DNA from: CAVXTT01 sp963764685
GTDB lineage: Bacteria; Bacteroidota; Ignavibacteria; Ignavibacteriales; Ignavibacteriaceae
Length of the DNA stretch: 64,000 nt
Direction of reading: 5' to 3'
Assembly: GCA_963764685.1 (NCBI GenBank)
Contig: CAVXTT010000021.1
Location: 1 to 64,000, forward strand
Below are positions 25,918 through 35,059 of this stretch, piece by piece (positions within the stretch are counted from its first letter, which is position 1; the number at the start of each line of letters is the position of its first letter). Below the pieces are notes generated by a model that saw only the letters and a program-made list of their open reading frames with translations, was not told the DNA's origin and searched no databases. A program made the translations under genes and the position numbers.

Positions 25918-27402
25918 ATGAGTTTTGAATTACAGTTTCTTAATAATCTGAAGATCGCTGCGAAATTCAGATTGATTGTCCTGGGATTTACTATCCCCTC
26001 TATTTTTCTTCTTATTTTGATCCTCTCATCCAATGATATTCTTCTCCCCTGGAAGATCTTCATAATTACGATGACAACCATTCTTTTTTTTGTGATGATA
26101 ACCTTAACCTCTAGAATTTCCGGCAGCTTTTTAACAGATGTAAAAAAAATAAATGGAGCATTAAGCAAAGCTTCTTTGCGAGATTTTAATATTGAATCTG
26201 GAATATTCAGAGGGGATGAGTTGGGTGAACTTGGCAGAAATTTCAATGTGATGATCAGTGAGCTTGAAAAATTTCTGTCTGAAAGAAACGAACGGCTTTT
26301 TAAAGCGGAGAGTGCTCTTAGCAGGGAAATAGCAGATCATATTCATTCCGAAGAGGAAAGAACAAAACAGGAACTGCTTTTCAGTGAGGTGTTGAATATT
26401 TCCGTTGATGGAATGCGCCTGACGGATGAAGAGGGAAAGATTATTCTTGTAAATGATGCTTATTCGCGAGTTGTGGAAATGCCGCGCGAAAGCCTGGAGG
26501 GGCATTTATTTTCTGAAGTTTACCATCCTGATCAGAGGGAGAGTGTACTTGAATTATATAAAAGAGACATTCTGAACAATTCCATTAAAACTCATTTTGA
26601 GCGGGAAGATATGCTTTGGAACGAAAAGAAGATCTGGTTTGAATTTTCGAATTCATTTCTTAAAGTCTCCGATTCGGTGCTCGTTCTAAGCGTAATAAGG
26701 GATATATCCGAAAGAAAGAATGCCGAATTTGAACTTATGCGCCGGACACAGCAGCTGCGAAACCTTGCCTCGCGGCTCCAGAGTATACGTGAAGAGGAAA
26801 GGACAATGATAGCAAGGGAAATTCATGATGAACTGGGACAGGTTCTCACAGTTTTGAAAATTCAGGTGTCGCTTCTTGCCAATAAACTGCGCGAGGATCA
26901 AAAAACATTAAAGAGTAAGATTGAGTCGGTGCTAAAAGTAATTGACCTTAGCGTTGAATCTGTACAGAAAATATCTGCCAAACTGCGCCCCGGTATACTT
27001 GATGACCTGGGACTGGTCGCCGCTATCGAATGGCAGGCGCAGGACTTCCAGGAGATGACAGGGATTGAATGCATCTGTAATCTTCCGAAAGAGGATATTG
27101 AACTGAACGAGACTAAATCAACAGCCATATTTAGAATTTTCCAGGAAGCAATTACAAATGTGGCTAGACATTCCCAGGCGGGAAGAACGGAAATAGATTT
27201 TGTTCTTGACAGCAATAATCTTATCCTGGAAGTACGGGATAACGGGAAAGGAATTTCGGGAAAGGAAATCGGGGGAAGCAAATCCCTTGGAATTTTAGGA
27301 ATGAAGGAAAGAGCCCTGATCCTGGGAGGCGAAGTTTTCATCACCGGCACCCCGGGTAAGGGAACAAAAGTTAAAGTAGTTATGCCGGTAAATCATAGTT
27401 GA
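25918..27402 (+). CDS. membrane sensor histidine kinase, NarX/DegS (HisKA_3) class
   Basis: 494 aa. Two adjacent transmembrane helices lie at about residues 17-65, followed by a HAMP-like segment (SKASLRDFNIESGIFRGDELGELGRNFN), a PAS domain (about 150-270: VSVDG-type start, LVNDAYSRVVEMPRESLEG, RDISERKNAE) and the HisKA_3 domain with the phospho-acceptor His in EERTMIAREIHDELGQVLT. The HATPase domain has FQEAITNVARHSQA, VRDNGKGIS and SLGILGMKERA. The short N-terminus with no large periplasmic domain suggests sensing in the membrane or through the PAS domain. The response regulator follows 10 bp downstream. Confidence 0.92.
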   Translation: MSFELQFLNNLKIAAKFRLIVLGFTIPSIFLLILILSSNDILLPWKIFIITMTTILFFVMITLTSRISGSFLTDVKKINGALSKASLRDFNIESGIFRGDELGELGRNFNVMISELEKFLSERNERLFKAESALSREIADHIHSEEERTKQELLFSEVLNISVDGMRLTDEEGKIILVNDAYSRVVEMPRESLEGHLFSEVYHPDQRESVLELYKRDILNNSIKTHFEREDMLWNEKKIWFEFSNSFLKVSDSVLVLSVIRDISERKNAEFELMRRTQQLRNLASRLQSIREEERTMIAREIHDELGQVLTVLKIQVSLLANKLREDQKTLKSKIESVLKVIDLSVESVQKISAKLRPGILDDLGLVAAIEWQAQDFQEMTGIECICNLPKEDIELNETKSTAIFRIFQEAITNVARHSQAGRTEIDFVLDSNNLILEVRDNGKGISGKEIGGSKSLGILGMKERALILGGEVFITGTPGKGTKVKVVMPVNHS

Positions 27403-27412
27403 AAGGAAAGAC

Positions 27413-28048
27413 TTGATAAAAATACTTATTGCAGATGATCATTCAATTGTACGTGAGGGATTGAAACAAATTGTTGCCGAAGAAAAAGATATGAAAGTTA
27501 CAGGTGAGGCAGGTAATGGTACTGAATTATTCGACCTGTTGAAAAAAGATGTGTGGGATATTATTGTCCTGGATATAAATATGCCGGGCAAGAATGGTCT
27601 GGAGATATTAAAGGACATAAGGATATTTCATCCTGATACGCCGGTGCTGATCTTAAGTATGTACAGTGAGGAGCAGTATGGTTTACGCGCCATAAAAGCA
27701 GGCGCATCGGGATATTTGAAAAAAGCCAGCGCCCCCGATGAGCTTGTGTCAGCAATAAGAAAAATAGTATCCGGCGGTAAATATATTAATCCCGGTTTGG
27801 CAGAAAAGCTTGCAGATTCCTTTGAAGAAAAGAAAAAAACAGGTGAGTATGAAACATTATCCGACAGGGAATATGATATAATGTGCAGGATTGCCTCCGG
27901 CAGCACAGCAGAGGAAATTGCAGAAAAGCTTTCAATAAGCATTCATACGGTTTATTCTTACCGTAACAGGGTATTTGAAAAAATGGGGTTCAAATCTAAT
28001 GTTGAGCTTACACAATACTGTATACAGAAGAAATTGATTGATATCTGA
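27413..28048 (+). CDS. NarL/FixJ-type response regulator
   Basis: 211 aa. The TTG at 27413 is the start: GAAAGGAAAG precedes it and MIKILIADDHSIVREGL is the canonical N-terminus. The receiver has Asp-Asp (ADDHS), phospho-acceptor in IIVLDINMPG, switch Ser in ILSMYS and Lys in YLKKAS. The C-terminal LuxR helix-turn-helix is LSDREYDIMCRIASGSTAEEIAEKLSISIHTVYSYRNRV. It is certainly the partner of the kinase at 25918, and the regulated genes are not evident. An orphan receiver with a similar sequence follows at 28278. Confidence 0.93.
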   Translation: MIKILIADDHSIVREGLKQIVAEEKDMKVTGEAGNGTELFDLLKKDVWDIIVLDINMPGKNGLEILKDIRIFHPDTPVLILSMYSEEQYGLRAIKAGASGYLKKASAPDELVSAIRKIVSGGKYINPGLAEKLADSFEEKKKTGEYETLSDREYDIMCRIASGSTAEEIAEKLSISIHTVYSYRNRVFEKMGFKSNVELTQYCIQKKLIDI

Positions 28049-28064
28049 TGAAGGTAAGGTATTA

Positions 28065-28164
28065 GTTCTTAGTTACTGGTTCTAAGTTCTTAGTTTGCGG
28101 AAATACCTTCCAAACCTGGCGCGGAAGGGACAAGTCATTGCGAGGAGTCCTCGACGAAGCAATC
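28065..28164 (+). repeat. 7-bp tandem repeats and a solo copy of the GIY-YIG inverted-repeat arm
   Basis: Bases 28065-28099 are five 7-base units (TTAGTTC, TTAGTTA, CTGGTTC, TAAGTTC, TTAGTTT). At 28134-28164 lies GTCATTGCGAGGAGTCCTCG followed by ACGAAGCAATC, identical to the left arm of the GIY-YIG unit at 20514. The related complement AAGAACTAAGAACCAGGAACTAAGAAC occurs at about 28756-28785. Confidence 0.7.
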
Positions 28165-28277
28165 TCATCCTGATGAAGTTGTAATAATATTTATTACAAG
28201 AAGATGGTAAACATTATCACTAATATTTCATTAAAAATGCTAAGGCATTGGGGATAAATAAAGCATATTTTGAAACT

Positions 28278-28676
28278 ATGATAAGAATTTTGCTGGCAGA
28301 AAAGGATCATAATATACGTTCATCGATAAAGCAGATCATTGCGGAATTCCCCGGAATTGATATTACCGGTGAGGTCTCTGATACTGATGCCCTGCTGCAT
28401 CTCCTTAAGGAACATTTATTTGATATACTTCTGCTGGATACAGGATTAAAAAATAAGGGGGGTGTAAAACTAATTTCCGAGATTTCTGCTCAATATCCGG
28501 GACTGCCGGTGGTTGCCTTAAGTATGCATAGGGAAACACAATTTCTGGATACTTGCTTTAATGAGGGAGCTGCAGGCTACCTCGTTAAAACAGAACTCTC
28601 CGAAGAACTTGTTGACGCAGTAAAAACAGTATTCGGTGGAAAGAAATACACTTCTGCAAATGTGATCCATAAATGA
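28278..28676 (+). CDS. stand-alone receiver protein, NarL-like without DNA-binding domain
   Basis: 132 aa from the ATG at 28278 (a TTG at 28248 would add ten residues; the receiver core starts at MIRILLAEKDHN). The acidic site is Glu/Asp (AEKD), the phospho-acceptor is in ILLLDTG, the switch is in ALSMHR, and the lysine is in YLVKTE, so phosphorylation is plausible. The sequence stops where the LuxR helix-turn-helix would begin (GGKKYTSANVIHK). It is similar to the receiver at 27413 and could be a truncated duplicate acting as a phosphate sink. Confidence 0.7.
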   Translation: MIRILLAEKDHNIRSSIKQIIAEFPGIDITGEVSDTDALLHLLKEHLFDILLLDTGLKNKGGVKLISEISAQYPGLPVVALSMHRETQFLDTCFNEGAAGYLVKTELSEELVDAVKTVFGGKKYTSANVIHK

Positions 28677-28752
28677 ATATAGTTCGGTGGTGCGGATGTG
28701 CGTGCGGTCGAAATAAAGACTAAGTCCCAAGGTCACTCATAAAGACCTTAAT

Positions 28753-28842
28753 TTTAACTAAGAACTAAGAACCAGGAACTAAGAACTTAATCATACATTC
28801 ATCCATCAATCCATTCATCCATTTATTAATTCATCCATCCAG
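28753..28842. repeat. low-complexity AAGAAC/ATCC repeats
   Basis: A degenerate 7-mer run (TAAGAAC/TAAGAACC/AGGAACTAAGAAC) is followed by TTCATCCATC-type 4-mer repeats up to the mnmA stop. Similar runs are at 20990-21050, 38257-38290, 47580-47600 and 52405-52425. Confidence 0.6.
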
Positions 28843-28846
28843 GTAA

Positions 28847-29899
28847 TTATAGAGTAATGATTCCCCCGCCGAGGCATTCATCATCTTTATAAAATACTGC
28901 AAACTGACCAGGTGCGATTCCCTGATCGGGAGTATTTATTTTTACTTCTGCAAGGTCTTCATCAAAGAAGTGAATATTACAGTCGAAGAAATTTGCGCCG
29001 TGCCTGATCTTTACCAGGAGTTTAGCATCTGACGGTCTGCTCCCGCTGATCCAGTTAAATTTTGTTACCTTGAAAAAATCTTTATATGTTCTGGAAATAT
29101 CTTCGTGAGAGATATAGATGATATTTTGTTCAACATCTTTTTTTACTACATACCAGGGACCGCCGGATAAACCGAGTCCTGACCGCTGTCCAATAGTATA
29201 AAAATAATATCCCTTATGCTCCCCTATTTTCTTTCCGGAAGAAATATCGATTATATTTCCCCTGTTCTCTCCAAGATGATGTTTTATGAACTCATTAAAT
29301 TTTATCTGTCCAAGGAAACAAATACCCTGACTGTCGCGCCTGTCCTTATTCGGCAGCTGAAATTCTTCAGCTAATAATCTTACTTCTTTTTTATTATATA
29401 TTCCCAGCGGAAAACAGGCACGCGACAACTGCTGCTGTGTTAAGTATGCAAGAAAATATGTCTGATCCTTAACAGGATCGGGGGAAAGGTTAAGATGAAA
29501 ACCATCATTGCTTTCAGTAATTTTTGCATAATGCCCGCTGGCCACTTTTTCATAACCGGGATCTATCTTATCGTAGAACTGTCCGAATTTTATTAAACTA
29601 TTACAGAAAATATCGGGATTGGGTGTCCTGCCAGCTTTAATTTCTTCAATTGTATAGGACACAACTGTCTCCCAGTATTCCGTCTGCAGCGGCAGAACTT
29701 CAAGTGGAACTCCTGCCTGGTTGCAGATTTCTCTTGCAAAAGAAAGATCTTCCTCCCAGGGACACTCGCCAAGAAAAGAAAACTCATCCTGAAGCCATAT
29801 TTTAAGGTAAAATGCAGTTAGATCGTGCCCTTCTTTCTTTAAAAGATTAAGCGCCACCGAGCTGTCCACTCCGCCGGATAATAAAACTGCAATCTTCAT
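28847..29899 (-). CDS. mnmA: tRNA-specific 2-thiouridylase
   Basis: 350 aa, normal length. Thiolates U34 of Glu, Gln and Lys tRNAs with ATP and a persulfide relay. The PP-loop LLSGGVDSSVAL is at about residues 6-17, the first catalytic cysteine is in RTPNPDIFCNSLIKF, and the second in SQGICFLGQIKFNEF. A YYTIGQRSGLGLSGGPWYV-type central domain (written FYTIGQRSGLGL here) and a C-terminal beta-barrel (APGQFAVFYKDDECLGGGII) follow. Its start overlaps the stop of the upstream membrane gene by 4 bp (ATGA), so they are coupled. Confidence 0.96.
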   Translation of the reverse strand: MKIAVLLSGGVDSSVALNLLKKEGHDLTAFYLKIWLQDEFSFLGECPWEEDLSFAREICNQAGVPLEVLPLQTEYWETVVSYTIEEIKAGRTPNPDIFCNSLIKFGQFYDKIDPGYEKVASGHYAKITESNDGFHLNLSPDPVKDQTYFLAYLTQQQLSRACFPLGIYNKKEVRLLAEEFQLPNKDRRDSQGICFLGQIKFNEFIKHHLGENRGNIIDISSGKKIGEHKGYYFYTIGQRSGLGLSGGPWYVVKKDVEQNIIYISHEDISRTYKDFFKVTKFNWISGSRPSDAKLLVKIRHGANFFDCNIHFFDEDLAEVKINTPDQGIAPGQFAVFYKDDECLGGGIITL

Positions 29900-30405
29900 T
29901 TATTATCACCCTCCGGTTTAATTTTCCTTTTTAATTTGATCTTCTCAAGGGTCCTCTCGTAGACTTCCCTGGTCACCTTCTTTAAAATAATTGTCTCCAA
30001 TGATTTAGCATCTCTTATATTCTGATAAAAAGCCACCATAGTATTATTTTTACCGTCGATCAGTTTCATTACTCCCCTCAGCTTTCCTTCAAACACTCCA
30101 CCTTTAAGTTCAACAATATCGTTAAAATAAACTATGACTTTTTTAGGGGAAAAGCAGTAGTCCGTAGTTATCAATTTTTCATCATCGGCTTCAATTCGGT
30201 ATGGAAGAATATTATACAACCCGAGGTAATGTTTATTTAAAAAATATATGAGCAGAAGAACAATTATGACTGGAATAAAATAAGAAGGTTTCTTATCGAT
30301 ATGAATAATAAGCGGAATTGTATAAAGGATTAAAAACAGGGTAATGGGAATATTTCCATACCGGTAAAAGAATCTTAAAAAAGGAGGGTAATTGAAAATT
30401 TTCAT
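29896..30405 (-). CDS. small inner-membrane protein, PH-like cytosolic domain
   Basis: 169 aa. Two close transmembrane helices at about residues 17-60 (ITLFLILYTIPLIIHI; FIPVIIVLLLIYFL) are followed by a soluble domain of short strands (YRIEADDEKLITTDYCF, VYFNDIVELKGG) and a basic C-terminal helix. The arrangement resembles bacterial PH-like membrane proteins; no family name is certain. It overlaps mnmA by 4 bp, and a terminator separates it from the genes upstream. Confidence 0.6.
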   Translation of the reverse strand: MKIFNYPPFLRFFYRYGNIPITLFLILYTIPLIIHIDKKPSYFIPVIIVLLLIYFLNKHYLGLYNILPYRIEADDEKLITTDYCFSPKKVIVYFNDIVELKGGVFEGKLRGVMKLIDGKNNTMVAFYQNIRDAKSLETIILKKVTREVYERTLEKIKLKRKIKPEGDNK

Positions 30406-30413
30406 TAAAAATA

Positions 30414-30467
30414 AAGGTCATTGATAAAATAAATAAAACTGATCTAAAGTTAATTATCAATGACCTT
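30414..30467 (-). terminator. intrinsic terminator after the DUF4920 gene
   Basis: A perfect 14-bp stem, AAGGTCATTGATAA / TTATCAATGACCTT, with a 26-nt AT-rich loop. On the minus strand it is followed by TATTTTTAAT. It separates the phoH-lipoprotein-DUF4920 operon from the membrane protein/mnmA pair. Confidence 0.65.
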
Positions 30468-30478
30468 AAAATACCGGA

Positions 30479-30967
30479 TTATTCCTGATTTACATCAGGC
30501 GCCGTTTCGCTGATATTTATAACTGCACCAAGTCCTTTTATCTGGTAAACAGTAACCGGACCGGTAACTGAGGCAGGATCAAATTCTTTTCCTGCATCTT
30601 CTGCGGCGTGCTCATAAAATTCCAGCGCTTCTTCTTCGGTCATTTCGATTGCATATACTTCACCTTCAACAATAGCAATATTCCCTGCTGCTTCAACCGG
30701 GAAAACAATTTCACCGTCTTTTACTTTTACTTTTATTTTCTCACCGGTATTCTGTCCTGATATTTCCATCCAGCATCCTGCATGCTGACATACATCCAAT
30801 ACCTTTCCCTGCACGAGAACTCTTTTACCGACATACTCCTGCGGATCCTTCAGTATATCAGCTACCAGTGTTTTTTCTTTTAAAGTTATTTCTGCACCAA
30901 GCCGCTGCTCCTGTGCGCTGACAGGAATTATTAACAGGCAGATTATTATTGCCGATAGGACTTTCAC
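30479..30967 (-). CDS. DUF4920-containing secreted protein
   Basis: 162 aa with a signal peptide (MKVLSAIIICLLIIPVSAQ). An OB-fold-like domain carries the family motif VCQHAGCWMEI, in which Cys and His residues could bind a metal or heme-type ligand (no role proven), preceded by VGKRVLVQGKVLDV. It follows the lipoprotein gene by 15 bp and ends at a terminator, so it is the last gene of a PhoH-lipoprotein-DUF4920 operon. Confidence 0.8.
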   Translation of the reverse strand: MKVLSAIIICLLIIPVSAQEQRLGAEITLKEKTLVADILKDPQEYVGKRVLVQGKVLDVCQHAGCWMEISGQNTGEKIKVKVKDGEIVFPVEAAGNIAIVEGEVYAIEMTEEEALEFYEHAAEDAGKEFDPASVTGPVTVYQIKGLGAVINISETAPDVNQE

Positions 30968-30982
30968 TTTTGCTCCAATAAT

Positions 30983-31804
30983 TTATTTGAATTTAATTAT
31001 TACAGGCTGATTAAGCTCAACCTTAATTCCAGGAATATCTTTAACAATATCCTTGAAGTTCTCAAAATTCTGAGGTGCTGATTTCTTAAATTGTTCAAGT
31101 TTTTGCGGATCAGCTAATAGTTCATTGAAATCAATATCGAAGAGAGTTATCCTGCTCCCCGTTCTGTGGGTTGCATTAGTTTCGGTTATCTCTCCGATCG
31201 GTTCGACTGCCAGAGTTATTTTCATATCCTTCATCATATTAACAACTTCACTAAAGGAACTGTCCGCCAATGCAGAATCGGGTATAACTGTTGTTGAATC
31301 TTCCTGTTTAGTGTCGGGTTCACCTGCGTTCATAAAATTAATCTTCAGTTCAGAGGGATTTCCTTTAGTAAATTGAAATTGAACCAGTTCTTCCTTTACG
31401 TCCTCATCTTCTTCAATTGCATCAATAGGGATCTTTGAATTAGGGTTCTCGTTTATGCTGAGCTTATTGATGTCGCTGAAGGAATATACTGCGGTGAAGC
31501 CTTCCTTCTTTCCATCGGAAATCTGTTTACCACTTACATACTCTACCCCTTCGCCAAAAGAGGCGGCCTGCGACCGGAGTTCATCTTCATTGAAAAGATT
31601 GAATTCTTCAGGTGTTTCTCCTGAGTCGGGAGGCATCGATTCTGAAAACTGTTTTATCATATTAACAATTTCTGAACTGATGAGGACAGTTTCCTCAACT
31701 GTTCCAGCTCCATTATTGTCCACCCGAACCAGTGTTTGTATTTCAATACAGCCGCTGAGAAATAAAGTGACTATGAGAACAAATACAGCTAAGATAATTT
31801 TCAT
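30983..31804 (-). CDS. lipoprotein of unknown function
   Basis: 273 aa from the ATG at 31804, chosen because AAAGGAA precedes it. A GTG at 31819 that overlaps the phoH stop is the alternative. Signal plus lipobox LFLSGC (Cys19), then ETTVLISSE-like beta strands at the N-terminus, an acidic middle region (VDNNGAG..; EEDEDVKEE) and a final segment ending PVIIKFK. No recognised domain. It may be anchored to the outer-membrane inner leaflet. Confidence 0.65.
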   Translation of the reverse strand: MKIILAVFVLIVTLFLSGCIEIQTLVRVDNNGAGTVEETVLISSEIVNMIKQFSESMPPDSGETPEEFNLFNEDELRSQAASFGEGVEYVSGKQISDGKKEGFTAVYSFSDINKLSINENPNSKIPIDAIEEDEDVKEELVQFQFTKGNPSELKINFMNAGEPDTKQEDSTTVIPDSALADSSFSEVVNMMKDMKITLAVEPIGEITETNATHRTGSRITLFDIDFNELLADPQKLEQFKKSAPQNFENFKDIVKDIPGIKVELNQPVIIKFK

Positions 31805-31815
31805 AAAAATTCCTT

Positions 31816-33171
31816 TCACAATAAATTACTGGCAAGCTCCGCCAGTTCGGATCTTTCGCCTTTTTCCAGATTAACGTGTGCGTATAAAGGCTGTCCTTTA
31901 AAATTATCAATAAGATATGATAAACCATTTGACTGGGAATCGAGATAGGGGTGGTCTATCTGGTAAATATCCCCCGTAAACACAATCTTTGTACCCTCAC
32001 CCACACGGGTAATAATTGTTTTAATCTCGTGTGGAGTTAAATTCTGGGCCTCGTCAACAATAAAGAAAATTCGCTGCAGGCTTCTCCCCCTGATATATGA
32101 GAGTGGCTCGATTACAAGTTTCTCCTCCTTGATCATATTATTTATCAACTGATGCTGTTTATCGGATTCGGGGAACTGATCCTGAATTACTTTCAGATTA
32201 TCCCAAAGAGGCTGCATATAAGGTTCAAGTTTACTCTGTACATCCCCCGGAAGAAAACCAATATCCTTATTGCTGAGGGGTACAATTGGTCGTGCAATAT
32301 AAATCTGCCTGTAAGATTTCCTTATCTGCAGGGCACTTGCAAGCGCCAGCAGTGTTTTTCCAGTTCCTGCTTTACCGGTTAGTGAAACCAGAGGTATTTC
32401 ATTATTGATCAAAGCATCTACAGCAAACGTCTGTTCAGCATTCCTTGGTTTTATCCCGTAAGTTAAATTCTTATCGACTTTCCTGAACATATCTTTGTCG
32501 GCATCATAGAAGGCAAGAACAGAGCGGTTTGAATTTCTGAATATATAAAATTTATTGGGGAGTATTTCCCCTTTAAGCTGCCTCCGGATATTTTTCCCCG
32601 GAACTTCATAAGGCACCTGGAAGAGTTTAACTATTGTATCATCATCGAAATTTTCGACTATTTCCTTACCGCTGTAAAGCTCATCAATGTTCTTGATCCT
32701 GTCGCTTGTATAATCCTCGGCAATGATACCGAGAGCTTTGGCTTTCATTCTCAGGTTGACATCTTTAGTTACAAGAACAACCTTTGCCTTGCTCCTTATT
32801 TTTTTATTCCAGTCGAGAGCAACATTTAAAATGCGGTGATCGGCAGTATCTTCCTTAAAGATATCCTTTATTTCAGTTCCGATACCTCTTGATATTGCAA
32901 TGCTTACCTTGCCTAATCCTTTTCCCATTGGCACTCCCCCGTTAAAAAGTGCTTTGCCGGTCATTGAATCTAATGTACGTGCAAACTCACGGGCATTGAG
33001 ATTTATCATCTGGCTGCCCCTCTTGAAATGATCGAGCTCCTCGATTACCGTAAGAGGAATAACAATGTCATTCTCCTCAAAACGGTGAAGTGAACTTGCA
33101 TCGTGAAGGATAACATTTGTATCAAGAATAAAAACTTTTGGGGTTTTTTTAGTCGTAGTTTTGTTTTTCAT
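31816..33171 (-). CDS. PIN domain-PhoH ATPase fusion (PhoH2 type)
   Basis: 451 aa, cytosolic. The N-terminal PIN nuclease domain (about 1-150) has acidic residues in VFILDTNVILHD, VIEELDHFK and TKDVNLRMKA. The C-terminal PhoH P-loop ATPase (from about 240) has Walker A SLTGKAGTGKTLLALA, IARPIVPL, IGFLPGD and Walker B FIVDEAQNLTPHE. PIN-PhoH proteins unwind and cut RNA in known cases. It is the first gene of the operon; its stop overlaps or abuts the lipoprotein start. Confidence 0.93.
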   Translation of the reverse strand: MKNKTTTKKTPKVFILDTNVILHDASSLHRFEENDIVIPLTVIEELDHFKRGSQMINLNAREFARTLDSMTGKALFNGGVPMGKGLGKVSIAISRGIGTEIKDIFKEDTADHRILNVALDWNKKIRSKAKVVLVTKDVNLRMKAKALGIIAEDYTSDRIKNIDELYSGKEIVENFDDDTIVKLFQVPYEVPGKNIRRQLKGEILPNKFYIFRNSNRSVLAFYDADKDMFRKVDKNLTYGIKPRNAEQTFAVDALINNEIPLVSLTGKAGTGKTLLALASALQIRKSYRQIYIARPIVPLSNKDIGFLPGDVQSKLEPYMQPLWDNLKVIQDQFPESDKQHQLINNMIKEEKLVIEPLSYIRGRSLQRIFFIVDEAQNLTPHEIKTIITRVGEGTKIVFTGDIYQIDHPYLDSQSNGLSYLIDNFKGQPLYAHVNLEKGERSELAELASNLL

Positions 33172-33968
33172 CGTTCGTTAAAAATTAGAATTACTAATAT
33201 CATAAAAAACTTAAGTTATGACAACAAGGGATATAATATAATTGAATTGGAATAATGAGCGAATGTAAATCACAATACATTTCATCTTTCCTTGTGTCCT
33301 TCACCCGGAGTAGAGTAGAGACGACAGCTCCTATTGGATTTAATGCAATAACCCGGAAAGATCTGACCAAACACTTATTTCCAGGCCTATCTCTCCCGGT
33401 ACCTAACCCCTTTAACCTCTATACAACCCTTCTTCGAAGGTAATGTTATTGTAGGCGTTTAGTAGGACATAGTAGGGGTTGTGTAGGGGGTAGAGGCTTT
33501 TATTTGTTAGGTGCCGGGTCAAATCCTTTGTGGTATTTATATTTTATTGATGATTGTGAAGATTTTACCCCCCTTGACCTAATTATTCTCTCCATTGGTT
33601 CCACTGAGCTCTTTGGAGCCTTATGTATTGGATTAATGGTTAAATAATTCATTTAAGGCCTTTGGAGGATTTTTCGATTCAAAGCGATAAATTTATTCTA
33701 ATGGCTGGATTGAAATTGAAAAAAGAAGAAATCTGTCCAATAATAACAATTAAACCATTTTTGATTAGTTATAATTTATCCTGAACAGAACTGCCCTCAC
33801 CCCGGAGGAGAGAACAGGCGATGAGGTTTTTTTGTGACTGATAATTTTTGTTTTTATATTTGTCAAACCAACATAGCTCAGAAATTATTGATCTACCCCA
33901 TTAGAAAATTTTACAATCATTGGAAGGATTGCGTTTAACAGCCGCCGTTGGAGTGGCTTTTTTTTTAT
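33172..33968. other. 797-bp intergenic region between phoH and carA, with a large imperfect hairpin
   Basis: No supported gene. Bases 33395-33518 form a long imperfect inverted repeat: CCCGGTACCTAAC...AACCTCTATACAACCC on the left against GGGGTTGTGTAGGGGGTAGAGG...GTTAGGTGCCGGG on the right. A CCTCACCCCGGAGGAGAG palindrome fragment is at about 33793-33812. Close to carA there is GCCGCCGTTGGAGTGGC followed by nine T residues (33958-33966), ending just before the ATG. The 62-codon frame at 33255 has no ribosome site or signal and is rejected. Confidence 0.6.
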
Positions 33969-35039
33969 ATGGAAAAACTAAAAGGAAAACTGGTACTGGC
34001 TGATGGTTCAGAATTTACAGGAGAAGTTTTTGGATATCCCGGAAATGCTTCAGGTGAAGTAGTCTTTAATACCGGGATGGTGGGATATCCTGAAACAATG
34101 ACTGATCCTTCTTACAACGGGCAAATACTCATTTGCACTTACCCGCTCATTGGCAACTACGGGATTCCAGAAGATACTACTGAACAAGATCTGTTTGAAA
34201 ATTTTGAATCAGACAGGATCCACTGCCGTGCACTTATAGTATCTGACTATTCGAGAGATTATTCACATTGGAACGGAAAAATATCTTTGCATCAATGGAT
34301 GCTGGAAAAGAAAATACCTGGACTCACAGGAATTGATACCAGGATGCTGACACGCAAATTAAGACACTCAGGCACGATGCCCGGCAGAATTGTAATCGGC
34401 GAAGATGTTTCAAATGGCTTTGAGGATCCGAATCTAAAAGATCTTGTAGCTGAGGTTACTGTTTCAACAAGAAAAGAATATAAAAAGAACGGGAAGCGGA
34501 TCGTTCTGGTTGACTGCGGATGTAAGAATAATATTATCAGAGCATTTCTCTTCCGGGACATTTCTGTGCTGCGTGTTCCGTATGATTATGATTTTATGAA
34601 AGAAAGTTTCAACGGTATAGTAATCTCAAACGGACCGGGGGATCCGAAAATGTGCAAAAAGACTATTGATTACATAGCTCAGGCAATGGCACAGGGAATC
34701 CCTATGCTCGGCATTTGTCTCGGATGCCAGATACTTGCCCTTGCTGCAGGTGCCGATACCTATAAACTGCCGTACGGCCACAGGGGACATAATCAACCCT
34801 GCAATGAAACAGGAACAAAAAGATGCTACATAACTTCACAAAATCACGGCTATGCAGTTAATGCTGAAACGCTGCCGCAGGACTGGAGGGAATGGTTCAT
34901 TAACGATAACGATGGAACCAATGAAGGTATTACACATATATCCAAACCCTTCTTCGGCGCACAGTTCCATCCCGAGGCGTCGCCGGGTCCTGATGATACT
35001 GAATTCATTTTTGATATGTTCGTTAGAGCACTGAAATAA
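33969..35039 (+). CDS. carA: carbamoyl-phosphate synthase small subunit
   Basis: 356 aa from the ATG at 33969 (MEKLKGKLVLADGSEFTG is the canonical start; an upstream TTG is open but lies in the leader hairpin). Supplies ammonia from glutamine for pyrimidine and arginine synthesis. The N-terminal domain has GEVVFNTGMVGYPETMTDPSY. The class I glutamine amidotransferase domain has GPGDP, the nucleophile cysteine in MLGICLGCQ, HGYAV, and the catalytic His/Glu in AQFHPEASPGPDDTEF. carB starts 20 bp downstream. The T9 run and GC-rich stem just upstream may be a leader element. Confidence 0.95.
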   Translation: MEKLKGKLVLADGSEFTGEVFGYPGNASGEVVFNTGMVGYPETMTDPSYNGQILICTYPLIGNYGIPEDTTEQDLFENFESDRIHCRALIVSDYSRDYSHWNGKISLHQWMLEKKIPGLTGIDTRMLTRKLRHSGTMPGRIVIGEDVSNGFEDPNLKDLVAEVTVSTRKEYKKNGKRIVLVDCGCKNNIIRAFLFRDISVLRVPYDYDFMKESFNGIVISNGPGDPKMCKKTIDYIAQAMAQGIPMLGICLGCQILALAAGADTYKLPYGHRGHNQPCNETGTKRCYITSQNHGYAVNAETLPQDWREWFINDNDGTNEGITHISKPFFGAQFHPEASPGPDDTEFIFDMFVRALK

Positions 35040-35059
35040 GAAGATCACATTAAATAAAG

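Noticed and set aside
33255..33443. 62-codon open frame in the phoH-carA gap
   Set aside because: No ribosome site, odd composition, and it runs into the left arm of the large hairpin; nothing supports translation.
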